DNA of 12,253 nucleotides from Acidothermaceae bacterium (GTDB lineage: Bacteria; Actinomycetota; Actinomycetes; Acidothermales; Acidothermaceae): contig JAICLV010000067.1 of assembly GCA_025925185.1 (NCBI GenBank), positions 1 to 12,253 on the forward strand, given 5' to 3'. Positions 6,464 to 12,253 of the stretch are shown in pieces; the first letter of the stretch is position 1; every line of letters begins with the position of its first letter. Under the pieces are notes generated by a model, which was not told the origin of the DNA, searched no databases, and saw nothing but the letters and a program-made list of their open reading frames with translations. Both the position numbers and the translations under genes were made by a program.

Positions 6464-7626
6464 GACACACACAGGGTCGCACGAGGATTGGCCTGAAGTC
6501 GAAGTTTGCCGATGGGGTTGCCGCAGTTCTCGCAGCGACCGTACGTTCCGGCCTCGATCCGGGCCAGCGCGTGTTGCGTCTGCACCAAAAGATCGCGCGC
6601 GTTGTTCGCCAGCGACATCTCGTGCTCGCGCTCGAACGTCTTCGTGCCGGCGTCGGCTTGATCGTCGCCCGCGCCGTCGCCGCCGTCGCGCAACCGGTCG
6701 GCGAGCTCGCTCTCCGCGGTCTCGATCTCGCCGCGCAGCCGGTCGACCTCCCCCTCCAACTCCGCCCGGATCGCGTTCAGCTCCGCGTCGGTCCACGGGT
6801 CTTCTTCGATCACAGGCGCGGACGGTGGGGACGGCAGTGCCGGCGGAGTTGGGGTGACGGTTTTGGCTGGCGCCGCTTTGGCCGCCGGTTGCGTCGCGAC
6901 GTTGTTCTTCGCCTGGGCAATCTTCACGGGCGTCGCATGCTGAGCGGCCGCCTTGTTGGCGGGGGATTTCTTGGTGGCCGGCTTGCTGGCGGTCTTCGTG
7001 GAGGTCTTGGTGGCGGTCTTGGTGGCCTCGGCCCTCGTCGAGACGTTGGCCGAGGTCTTGGCGGGAGCCTGCTTCGCGGCCTTGGCTGGTGCCTTCGTGG
7101 GTGACTTCGTGGGTGACTTCGCGGACTTGCTCACGGTGTTCTTTGCCGCCGTCTTCTTGGTCGTACGGGCGGCCTTCTTCGCCGCCGCCTTGTGGGCCGG
7201 GGCGGTCTTCTTGCCCGCCGTCTTGGCCGGGGATGCCTTCTTGGCCGGCGCGCTCTTTTTCGCAGTCGTCTTCACAGCCGCACTCTTCGTGCCGGGCGCG
7301 GCCTTCTTGGCCGGTGCGACCTTCTTGGCCGGTGCGACCTTCTTGGCCGGTGCGACCTTCTTGACAGCCGCTGCCTTCTTGGCGGTCGACTTCACGGCCG
7401 TGGACTTCGCGGCGGCCTTCGTCGCCTTGCTCGGCGCCGCCTTGTTCGTCGCCGGCGCCTTCTTGGCTGCGGAAGCCTTCGTCGCCGGAGCCCTCTTGGT
7501 CGGCGCCGCCTTCTTCGTCGCGGCCGCCCTCCCGGGTGATCGTGATCCGCCTGAGGCCCGCCCGGTGGAGGCGGTCTCGCTCACTGCCCGACGTGCTATT
7601 CCGCCGTCACGGCGCTTTGTAGGCAT
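6436..7626 (-). CDS. TraR/DksA-type zinc-finger protein with long histone-H1-like Lys/Ala/Pro N-terminus
   Basis: 396 residues in two contrasting parts. Residues about 35-255 are low-complexity Ala/Lys/Pro/Thr repeats (KKVAPAKKVAPAKK, SPTKSPTK, TATKTSTKTASK), like histone H1 or the tails of HupB-type nucleoid proteins. Residues about 275-396 are a DksA/TraR module: an acidic coiled coil (DAELNAIRAELEGEVDRLRG), an acidic DDQADAG at the turn (321-327), then a four-Cys zinc finger CENC...CVSC (C365, C368, C386, C389). DksA-type proteins enter the RNA polymerase secondary channel. TraR-like genes beside lspA are common in actinobacteria. The basic tail probably binds DNA non-specifically (inference). 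The ATG at 7626 has AGGGAG upstream and is preceded by a clear promoter. First gene of the traR-lspA-rluD-yjbQ unit. Confidence 0.92.
   Translation of the reverse strand: MPTKRRDGGIARRAVSETASTGRASGGSRSPGRAAATKKAAPTKRAPATKASAAKKAPATNKAAPSKATKAAAKSTAVKSTAKKAAAVKKVAPAKKVAPAKKVAPAKKAAPGTKSAAVKTTAKKSAPAKKASPAKTAGKKTAPAHKAAAKKAARTTKKTAAKNTVSKSAKSPTKSPTKAPAKAAKQAPAKTSANVSTRAEATKTATKTSTKTASKPATKKSPANKAAAQHATPVKIAQAKNNVATQPAAKAAPAKTVTPTPPALPSPPSAPVIEEDPWTDAELNAIRAELEGEVDRLRGEIETAESELADRLRDGGDGAGDDQADAGTKTFEREHEMSLANNARDLLVQTQHALARIEAGTYGRCENCGNPIGKLRLQANPRATLCVSCKQREERR
7303..7356. repeat. Perfect 18-bp tandem repeat, three copies, inside the Lys-rich tail
   Basis: CTTCTTGGCCGGTGCGAC occurs three times head to tail with no mismatches. 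On the coding (minus) strand it encodes VAPAKK repeated. Perfect identity, including third codon positions, implies recent expansion by slippage or unequal exchange. The surrounding repeats are degenerate at the DNA level. Confidence 0.95.
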
Positions 7627-7676
7627 CTGATGCTCCCTAGAGCGTCGTCGATCATGATCGCCGACCAAGTCAGGTG

Positions 7677-7705
7677 AGGATAGGTCCGGTTTTCGCGCTC
7701 GGCAA
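7677..7705 (-). promoter_or_regulatory. Promoter of the traR-lspA-rluD-yjbQ operon
   Basis: On the minus strand TTGCCG (7705-7700) and TATCCT (7682-7677) are separated by exactly 17 nt. This is a good match to the housekeeping sigma (SigA/HrdB-type) consensus, with TANNNT at -10. The expected transcription start near 7670 gives a leader of about 45 nt with AGGGAG just ahead of the traR-like ATG. Confidence 0.7.
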
Positions 7706-7753
7706 CCAGGCGCGCCGTCGGATTCTTCCTGGGCTTGTTCGTGGGTGACCGTC

Positions 7754-7765
7754 CCCGGCGCCGGG
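7754..7765. terminator. GC-rich perfect palindrome after the small membrane-protein gene, possible terminator
   Basis: CCCGGCGCCGGG is a perfect 12-bp palindrome about 30 nt beyond the membrane-protein stop (minus strand), inside the 169-bp gap before the traR-like gene. It has no loop of its own and no U-run, so a terminator role is only a guess from position. Confidence 0.2.
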
Positions 7766-7795
7766 CGGGCGGGCGGGGTCGCGCGACGCCTGCTG

Positions 7796-8326
7796 TCAGC
7801 AGGTCCAGGCGTTGGAGACGAAGCGGTGCGGGTCGGAACTCCCGCGACCGCCGCGCGTGCTCCTCCGACGTCCGAGGGCTCGGACATTCGGGTCGTCGAG
7901 CGCCGGCTTCGACGGGCGGCCACGGCCAAGCAGGGCGAGGTAGACGAGCGCGATTGCGCCCGAGACGTAGCCGATGACGAACACGGCGCGAACGAGGTCG
8001 CTCGGGTTTTGCATCTGGTGGACGAAGGCGCCGGTCGCGAACGTCTTGGCGTAAAGGGCGACCTCCGCGACCAAGAAGCTGAGCAGCACCGGCCGTCCCC
8101 ACCTACGCTGCCGGACAGCGCCGTGGATGCCAACGACGAACCAGCTAAGCGTGAGACCGACCAACAGCAGCGCTCGCAGGCCCGGCAAGACGTGGTGGCT
8201 GACCCCCTCGCCGTGGGCGTAGCCCGTGCGGAAATAGTCGTTGTGAAGGTAGTACGGCACCAGCGCGGCGTAGTTGGTCAGCGTCACGAACACCAGTGGG
8301 CGTAGCGAACGTCGCGTCGTGATCAT
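7796..8326 (-). CDS. Small four-helix membrane protein, function unknown
   Basis: 176 residues with four likely membrane spans at about 10-27, 50-70, 79-99 and 112-134. Between spans 1 and 2 lies a polar loop with Tyr/His-rich character (PYYLHNDYFRTGYAHGEGVS). The last 40 residues are a basic, Arg/Ser-rich cytoplasmic-type tail. I do not recognise the family and assign no role. The ATG at 8326 has no strong Shine-Dalgarno. It is 32 nt downstream of the DUF167 gene on the same strand and could be cotranscribed with it. The amino-acid composition and evenly spaced hydrophobic segments make it a credible gene rather than a chance frame. Confidence 0.75.
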   Translation of the reverse strand: MITTRRSLRPLVFVTLTNYAALVPYYLHNDYFRTGYAHGEGVSHHVLPGLRALLLVGLTLSWFVVGIHGAVRQRRWGRPVLLSFLVAEVALYAKTFATGAFVHQMQNPSDLVRAVFVIGYVSGAIALVYLALLGRGRPSKPALDDPNVRALGRRRSTRGGRGSSDPHRFVSNAWTC

Positions 8327-8358
8327 TCACGAAGCTTGCCACAACGACGCCCGGTTGG

Positions 8359-8649
8359 TCATTCACCAAGCAGTTCGGACAGTCGCGCCTGCAGTGTGGG
8401 CGGCGGGTTCTCGACGTCGATCGCCACCACCTTGTCGCGTGACGTGGCGCCACGCACCAGCCGGACGTCGCCCCGCCGCACCCCTAGTGCCTCCGCGACC
8501 GCTTCGAGCGCCGCCGCTGTGGCCCGACCATCGACGGCAGCTTGGGTGACCCGGACGACGAGCGCGTCCCCACGTCGTCCGCCTACCGAGGTGCGCGACG
8601 ACGCCGGCGCGACCCGGATCGCGACCGTCAGCGGCTCGTCCGCAGGCAT
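8359..8649 (-). CDS. DUF167/YggU family protein
   Basis: A 96-residue protein with the DUF167 fold signature. It starts with a beta strand (LTVAIRVAPASSRTSVGG, with RVxPxxSR), has the middle helix TAAALEAVAEALGV, and the diagnostic VRLVRGATSRDKVVAI (62-77; G-x-TSRxK). Length matches the family's usual 90-110. The molecular function of the family is unknown. The frame runs about 66 codons further upstream, but that part is antisense to the HAD gene and lacks family resemblance. The ATG at 8649, beginning MPADEPLTVAIRV, was therefore chosen. It is divergent from the HAD gene across a 33-bp gap. Confidence 0.88.
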   Translation of the reverse strand: MPADEPLTVAIRVAPASSRTSVGGRRGDALVVRVTQAAVDGRATAAALEAVAEALGVRRGDVRLVRGATSRDKVVAIDVENPPPTLQARLSELLGE

Positions 8650-8669
8650 GCCGCCTAGTGAACTACAGC

Positions 8670-8675
8670 TAAGCT
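8670..8675 (+). promoter_or_regulatory. Leaderless -10 box for the HAD gene
   Basis: TAAGCT matches TANNNT and ends 7 nt before the GTG at 8683. Transcription would start at or next to the start codon, and no Shine-Dalgarno is present. This is the standard arrangement for leaderless actinobacterial genes. No clear -35 is seen. Confidence 0.5.
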
Positions 8676-8682
8676 CCGGCGG

Positions 8683-9312
8683 GTGGGGCACAACCCGATC
8701 GACACTGTCGTCTTCGATCTCGGCGGCGTGCTCATCGATTGGGATCCGCGCCACCTCTACCGCACTATCTTCACCGGCCCCGACGCCGAGGCCGAGATGG
8801 AGCGCTTCCTCGACGAGGTGTGCACGCCTGAATGGAACCTCGAGCAAGACCGCGGGCGAACCCTAGCCGAGGCGACCGCGATACTTGCCGACTTGCACCC
8901 CGACCAGGCCGAGCTGATCGAGGCCTACTACGGCCGGTGGGACGAGATGCTCGGCGAGCCGATCGAGGGCACCATTCAGATCGCGCGCGAGCTGAAGCGC
9001 GGCGGCGTTCGGCTGGTGGCGCTGTCCAACTGGTCGGCCGAGACGTTCCCGCGCGCGCGGCATCGCCTGGGCTTCCTCGACGACTTCGACGGTGTCCTGA
9101 TCTCGGGCGCCGTCGGCCTGGTCAAGCCAGATCCGGCGATCTTCGAGCTGGTCGCGAAGCAGCACGCGGTCGACCCGCAGCGAGCGGTTTTCATCGATGA
9201 CTCGCCGAAGAACGTCGCGGCGGCCGCCGTGGCCGGTTTCGACGCGATCCACTTCGAGTCACCCGGGCAGCTGCGCCGCGACCTCGTCGCGCGCGGCCTG
9301 CTCGGCGGCTGA
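8683..9312 (+). CDS. HAD-superfamily hydrolase (subfamily IA, YihX-like phosphatase)
   Basis: A 209-residue cytoplasmic hydrolase, probably a sugar-phosphate or small-phosphate phosphatase. Motif I is VFDLGGVLIDWD (10-21), with nucleophile Asp12 and Gly in place of the usual second Asp (position 14), as in the 'DLGNV/DLGGV' class to which YihX belongs. Motif II is ALSNWS (113-118, Ser115), motif III Lys148 in GLVKPDP, and motif IV IDDSPKN (171-177, Asp172/173). The helical cap lies at about 22-95. The GTG start is preceded by a leaderless-type -10. The gene ends inside the 3' end of the convergent MFS gene (54-bp overlap). The substrate cannot be told from sequence. Confidence 0.93.
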   Translation: MGHNPIDTVVFDLGGVLIDWDPRHLYRTIFTGPDAEAEMERFLDEVCTPEWNLEQDRGRTLAEATAILADLHPDQAELIEAYYGRWDEMLGEPIEGTIQIARELKRGGVRLVALSNWSAETFPRARHRLGFLDDFDGVLISGAVGLVKPDPAIFELVAKQHAVDPQRAVFIDDSPKNVAAAAVAGFDAIHFESPGQLRRDLVARGLLGG

Positions 9313-10797
9313 CTCCGGCCGAGGAATTCTGGCCAGGAGCGCCGCGACGGCGACGCCCGCCACGGCGACGGCGACCGCGGCGATGACAAGAGCCGCGTTC
9401 ATGCCGTCGGTGAACGCCGACCGCGCCTGGCGCCCGACGCCGAGGCGCGAGGCCAGGGCGAGTGACGAGCGAGCCTCGTCGGCCAGCGGCCGCGGCAGGT
9501 TCGCCAAGTCGGACGACGTGAGGTGGGCGCGGTAGGTCGCCTGCAGGACGCTGCCGAGAACGGCGATGCCGAGCGCGCCGCCGAGTTCGCGGGCGAGGTC
9601 GTTCATCGCCGAGCCGACGCCTTGCTTGGCGCGCGGGAGCGCGTCGGTGATGGCCGCCGTGGCCGGCGTCATGGCCAGGCCCATACCGGCGCCGAGCGGC
9701 AGCAGCCCGCACAACAGCAACCAGTACTTCGTGGCGTCGCCCGACTGCGCGAGCACGAGCAGCCCGGCCGTGATCAGGGCGAGGCCCGTGACGCAAACCT
9801 TGCGGGCGCCGACCCGCTCCGCGACCCGAGGCGCCAGCCGGGCGCACGGCATCATCGCGGCGGCCATCGGCAGCAGGCTGACCGCGGCGATCAGCGGACT
9901 GTCGCCGCGCACCAGCTGGAGGTACTGCAGCACCAGGAAGATGAAGCCGAAGAACGCCAGGAACTGCACGGTGATCGACAGCGTGCCGGCCGCGAAAGCG
10001 CGGTGGCGGAACAACCGCGGGTCGATCAGCGGCGCGCGATGGCGCAACTCCCAGCCGACGAAGCCGGCCAGCACGGCGAGGCCCACGACGATGCCGAGCA
10101 GCGTCCGGGCGCTCGTCCAGCCGGCCGTCGGCGCCTCGATGATCGAGTACACGAGAACGCCCAGCCCGACGACGGCGAGCAGCGCGCCGACAACATCGAG
10201 CCGAGGAGCGTCGGGGTCGGACGTCTCAGGCACCACCCGCGCGACGCCCACCACCGACGCGAGCGCGAGCACGACGTTGAGGCCGAAGACCGCCCGCCAC
10301 GACCACCATTCGAGCAATAGGCCGGACGCGAGCAAACCGAGAACGGCGCTCGCCCCTGCGACACCCGCCCAGACGCCGATCGCCCGCGCTTTCTGGTCAC
10401 CGGGGAAGGTGCTCGTGATGGTGGAAAGGGTGGCCGGCATGACGAGCGCCGCGCCGACCCCGAGCAGCGTGCGCATGCCGATGAGCAGGTTGATGTCGGC
10501 GGCGGTCATGGCCGCGACGGAGCCGGCGCCGAAAATGGCCAGCCCGGCGAGCAGCGCGCGCCGCCGTCCATATCGATCGCCGATGGCCCCGCCGGGCAGC
10601 AGCAGCGCCGCGAAGACCAGCGCGTAGGCGTCAATCACCCACGACAGCTGGGTCTGGGTGCCGTGAGTTTCGCGTGCGATCGACGGCAACGCGACGTTCA
10701 GCGAGGCGACCGCCGCGACCACGGTCGCCAGGGCCAAGCAGCTGACCGCGAGCACGGCCCGGTGTGTCCGCGTGGAACTCTGCGCGGTGCTGATCAT
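9259..10797 (-). CDS. MFS drug exporter, DHA2 (EmrB/QacA) type, 14 helices
   Basis: A 512-residue multi-pass transporter, probably a proton-coupled drug or metabolite exporter in the cytoplasmic membrane. It has NVALPSIA after helix 1 (34-41), motif A GAIGDRYGRRR (70-80), motif B RTLLGVGAALVMPATLS (109-125), and about 14 hydrophobic segments to the C-terminus. The antiporter motif C is weak: residues 149-159 read GASAVLGLLAS..., without the usual GPxxGG. The acidic residue often found in helix 1 of DHA2 proteins (LDxTIVNVALP) is also absent. The ATG has GGGAGG 5 nt upstream. It is divergent from a TetR gene with a palindromic operator candidate between them, so TetR repression relieved by a transported ligand is likely. 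Its last 54 bases overlap the HAD gene. Confidence 0.95.
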   Translation of the reverse strand: MISTAQSSTRTHRAVLAVSCLALATVVAAVASLNVALPSIARETHGTQTQLSWVIDAYALVFAALLLPGGAIGDRYGRRRALLAGLAIFGAGSVAAMTAADINLLIGMRTLLGVGAALVMPATLSTITSTFPGDQKARAIGVWAGVAGASAVLGLLASGLLLEWWSWRAVFGLNVVLALASVVGVARVVPETSDPDAPRLDVVGALLAVVGLGVLVYSIIEAPTAGWTSARTLLGIVVGLAVLAGFVGWELRHRAPLIDPRLFRHRAFAAGTLSITVQFLAFFGFIFLVLQYLQLVRGDSPLIAAVSLLPMAAAMMPCARLAPRVAERVGARKVCVTGLALITAGLLVLAQSGDATKYWLLLCGLLPLGAGMGLAMTPATAAITDALPRAKQGVGSAMNDLARELGGALGIAVLGSVLQATYRAHLTSSDLANLPRPLADEARSSLALASRLGVGRQARSAFTDGMNAALVIAAVAVAVAGVAVAALLARIPRPESAAEQAARDEVAAQLPG

Positions 10798-10813
10798 GGC
10801 GTCCTCCCGGTCT

Positions 10814-10830
10814 ATTCATCGGCGATGAAT
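10814..10830. promoter_or_regulatory. Palindromic operator candidate for the TetR regulator
   Basis: ATTCATC-GGC-GATGAAT is a perfect 7+7 bp inverted repeat with a 3-nt centre, in the 67-bp gap between the divergent mfs and tetR genes. It lies 17 nt upstream of the MFS start and its right edge touches the -35 hexamer of the tetR promoter, so binding there could repress both. A further half-site, GATGAAT, lies at 10867-10873 over the tetR start. Confidence 0.7.
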
Positions 10831-10858
10831 TGAGGATCGCGGCCAGCCCGCCTAGATT
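10830..10858 (+). promoter_or_regulatory. Leaderless promoter of tetR
   Basis: TTGAGG (10830-10835), a 17-nt spacer and TAGATT (10853-10858), followed 6 nt later by GTG. This fits a housekeeping sigma promoter whose transcript begins at the start codon. It explains the lack of any ribosome binding site before tetR. The -35 shares a base with the operator palindrome, consistent with autorepression. Confidence 0.7.
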
Positions 10859-10864
10859 TCAACC

Positions 10865-11503
10865 GTGATGAATAAAGCGCCCGGCCGAGGCCGTCGCCCC
10901 GGACGTCCCGCGACCAGGGAGCAGGTGCTCGAGGTGGCCCGCCGGCGCTTCCTGGCCGACGGCTACCAAGCGGTCACGATGCGCTCGATCGCGGCCGAGG
11001 CAGGGGTCGACGCCGCGCTGATCAGCTACTTCTTCGGCTCCAAGCAGGGTCTGTTCGCGGCCGCGCTCACGCTGGCGGCCAACCCGGCGAAGGTGCTTGG
11101 CGCGGCGCTGCCGGGCGACCCGGAGACCCTGCCCGAGCGGCTGCTGCGCGCGCTCGTCACGACATGGGACGACGAGGACGCGGGCGCCCCGCTGCGGGTG
11201 ATGGTCAGGGCCGCCGCCGCTGACCCCGGCGTCGGCCGATTGGTGCGCGAGTTCGTCCAGCGCGAGATGGTCGACCGCATCGCCGAGCGGCTCGGAGGGC
11301 GGGACGCACGGCAACGCGCCGGCGTCCTCGGCATACAGCTGTCGGGCGTGATCTTCAGCCGGTACGTCCTCGCGGTGGAACCGGCCGCGACGATGCCGGT
11401 TGATGAATTAGTCCGCCTGCTCGCGCCGGCTTTGCGGACGACGCTGCGGCCCGGCGGGCGGGCGCCGAGTTACGCTGCGGCTCGCCGAGCGGGCCTCCCG
11501 TAG
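10865..11503 (+). CDS. TetR/AcrR-family transcriptional repressor
   Basis: 212 residues. After a basic N-terminal arm (GRGRRPGRPATREQ), the DNA-binding domain is plain: VLEVARRRFLADGYQAVTMR, then SIAAEAGVDAALISYFFGSK with the recognition helix at about 48-58. The C-terminal ligand/dimer domain (about 85-200) resembles the TetR_C_16 type common beside MFS pumps (MVRAAAADPG...REFVQREMVDRIAERLGG...RYVLAVEP). The start is GTG 10865 or the adjacent ATG 10868. GTG is chosen because a leaderless -10 sits 6 nt before it. It is divergent from the exporter and probably represses it and itself through the 17-bp palindrome. Its TAG stop forms part of the ileS -10 box. Confidence 0.95.
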   Translation: MMNKAPGRGRRPGRPATREQVLEVARRRFLADGYQAVTMRSIAAEAGVDAALISYFFGSKQGLFAAALTLAANPAKVLGAALPGDPETLPERLLRALVTTWDDEDAGAPLRVMVRAAAADPGVGRLVREFVQREMVDRIAERLGGRDARQRAGVLGIQLSGVIFSRYVLAVEPAATMPVDELVRLLAPALRTTLRPGGRAPSYAAARRAGLP

Positions 11504-11506
11504 ACT
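11501..11506 (+). promoter_or_regulatory. -10 box of the ileS leader transcript
   Basis: TAGACT matches TANNNT, and its first three bases are the tetR stop codon. A start about 7 nt downstream (near 11513) puts the T-box leader at the very 5' end of the transcript. No good -35 is recognisable in the tetR 3' end. Confidence 0.5.
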
Positions 11507-11512
11507 TGCGAA

Positions 11513-11762
11513 CCGCGAGAGGCGTCGAAGGGGACGAGTAACCGCGCACGCAAGCCCAAGCGACCCGGGGACGGTGTGAGCCCGGGGCGGTGCGCGCGGC
11601 GAAGATCACCCCTGAGCCGCCGGGAGAACGGCGCTTCGCGATCGACGAGGCGCCCGGTAGATCCGGCACCGCGAAGCAAGAGAGGGATCGGGATCCTCCG
11701 GTCCAAGGAGGGTGGTACCGCGGGGCGCCGGCTTGTCCGGGCCTCGTCCCTTCGCCGAGGAG
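11513..11762 (+). promoter_or_regulatory. T-box riboswitch controlling ileS (isoleucine specifier)
   Basis: The conserved T-box AGGGTGGTACCGCGG is at 11709-11723, followed by the usual partner CGTCCCTT (11745-11752). TGGT (11713-11716) pairs with the 3'-ACCA of uncharged tRNA, matching A73 of tRNA-Ile. Upstream, Stem I is visible: GGGG (11530-11533) pairs with CCCC (11609-11612), AGTA (11537-11540) and GAA (11601-11603) form the loop-E strands, and the specifier codon ATC (11605-11607) reads Ile. Above this CGCGCAC pairs with GTGCGCG. A second stem is GCTTCGCG (11633-11640) with CGCGAAGC (11670-11677). Stem I is short, as in other actinobacterial ileS T-boxes, which act on translation. It senses uncharged tRNA-Ile and raises ileS expression. 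The boundaries are approximate. Confidence 0.93.
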
Positions 11763-11801
11763 AGCGCGGCCGCGACGGCCACGCCGACGACGGAGGTGCC
11801 G

Positions 11802-12253
11802 ATGTCGTTCCGCCCGCTGCCCACCCAGGTCGACCTGCCCGCGCTCGAGCACGACGTGCTGCGCCGCTGGCACGACTCGCGCGTCTTCGACCGGTCGCTG
11901 GAGGCGTCCCAAGGCCGACCGCAGTGGACCTTCTACGAGGGGCCGCCGACCGCCAACGGCATGCCCGGCACGCACCACGTCGAGGCCCGCGTCTTCAAGG
12001 ACCTCTTCCCGCGCTTCAAGACGATGAAGGGCTACCACGTCCCGCGCAAGGCCGGCTGGGACTGCCACGGCCTCCCGGTGGAGTTGCAGGTCGAGAGAGA
12101 ACTCGGCTTCAACGGCAAGAAGGACATCGAGGCCTATGGCATAGCGGAATTCAACGCCAAGTGCCGCGCGTCGGTGGAGCGGCACGTCGACGCCTTCGAG
12201 AAGCTCACCGAGCGCATGGGCTACTGGGTCGACCTGTCGAAGGCCTACCGCAC
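11802..12253 (+). CDS. ileS: Isoleucyl-tRNA synthetase, type 2 (3' end outside window)
   Basis: The first 150 codons of a class I aminoacyl-tRNA synthetase that charges tRNA-Ile. FYEGPPTANGMPGTHHVEAR (44-63) carries the HIGH-equivalent GTHH (56-59). RFKTMKGYHVPRKAGWDCHG (71-90) and LPVELQVERELG (91-102) are standard IleS sequence. The GxPGxHH form is the type-2 (eukaryote-like) IleS usual in actinobacteria, the class known for low mupirocin sensitivity. The full protein should be over 1000 residues. The ATG has GGAGG 5 nt upstream. An in-frame GTG two codons earlier overlaps that site and is less likely. The T-box leader upstream with an Ile codon specifier confirms the identity. Confidence 0.98.
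   Translation, partial: MSFRPLPTQVDLPALEHDVLRRWHDSRVFDRSLEASQGRPQWTFYEGPPTANGMPGTHHVEARVFKDLFPRFKTMKGYHVPRKAGWDCHGLPVELQVERELGFNGKKDIEAYGIAEFNAKCRASVERHVDAFEKLTERMGYWVDLSKAYR

Noticed and set aside
6464..6796. Upstream extension of lspA
   Set aside because: Arg/Gly-rich shadow of the traR-like C-terminus. LspA homologues begin shortly before the first membrane helix.
7303..7356. CRISPR-like array
   Set aside because: The repeats are 18 bp with no spacers, in frame within a coding sequence, and encode VAPAKK units.
6953..7630. Long plus-strand hydrophobic frame (FLAGATFLAGA-type repeats)
   Set aside because: It is the exact antisense of the Lys/Ala codon repeats. No start signal or membrane-protein family features were found.
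7789..7803. CCTGCTG-T-CAGCAGG inverted repeat as terminator of the membrane-protein gene
   Set aside because: It spans the stop codon itself and has a 1-nt centre, so it cannot fold as a normal terminator hairpin.
9523..10627. Long plus-strand frames opposite the MFS gene (up to about 350 codons)
   Set aside because: Composition (Gly/Arg/Gln or Ser/Thr/Ala) is typical of shadow frames, and the minus-strand exporter is unambiguous.
11590..12027. Plus-strand frame overlapping the T-box and the ileS 5' end
   Set aside because: Arg/Pro-rich shadow peptide. The region is explained by the riboswitch and ileS in another frame.

Overview
The window is high-GC DNA with GTG starts, leaderless-type promoters (TANNNT boxes 6-7 nt before the start codon), a bsaP-type biotin synthase partner and an ileS T-box leader. 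Together these indicate an actinomycete (Actinomycetota). No species can be named from the sequence alone. Most genes lie on the minus strand.

Left edge (1-662): the last 36 codons of an unrecognised plus-strand gene, then about 250 bases with nothing identifiable, then decayed mobile DNA. The decayed part is the 3' tail and right end of an IS3-like element, joined out of frame to the first 56 codons of a MerR-type (mercury-regulator-like) gene.

Biotin block (663-4307, minus): bioB, bsaP, bioA and a cytochrome P450. Each consecutive pair shares a 4-nt start/stop overlap (GTGA, GTGA, ATGA), so the four should be translated as a coupled unit. BioA makes 7,8-diaminopelargonate, BioB makes biotin from dethiobiotin, and BsaP is the small cysteine-rich protein that actinobacterial BioB needs. 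The P450 is intact ([19 protein letters not shown]). By its position it is a candidate BioI-like supplier of the pimeloyl precursor, or another tailoring enzyme. bioF and bioD are not in the window. This is the most interesting part.

Intergenic 4308-4477: a probable bioB -10 box and a cluster of short inverted repeats, including an 11-bp stem that could end the upstream operon.

Housekeeping block (4478-7626, minus): a TraR/DksA-type zinc-finger protein with a very long histone-H1-like Ala/Lys/Pro N-terminus, lspA (lipoprotein signal peptidase), an RluA/RluD-family pseudouridine synthase and yjbQ. They are overlapping or 1 nt apart and are driven by a clear TTGCCG-N17-TATCCT promoter. Upstream on the same strand are a small membrane protein and a DUF167/YggU protein.

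Right part: a HAD phosphatase (plus) is divergent from DUF167, probably leaderless, and overlaps tail-to-tail by 54 bp with a DHA2-type MFS exporter (minus). The exporter is divergent from a TetR regulator. Between them lie a perfect ATTCATC-N3-GATGAAT operator candidate and a well-formed leaderless tetR promoter. The ileS promoter overlaps the tetR stop codon. It feeds a T-box leader with an ATC specifier and a TGGT acceptor-pairing box, and then the first 150 codons of a type-2 IleS that runs off the window.
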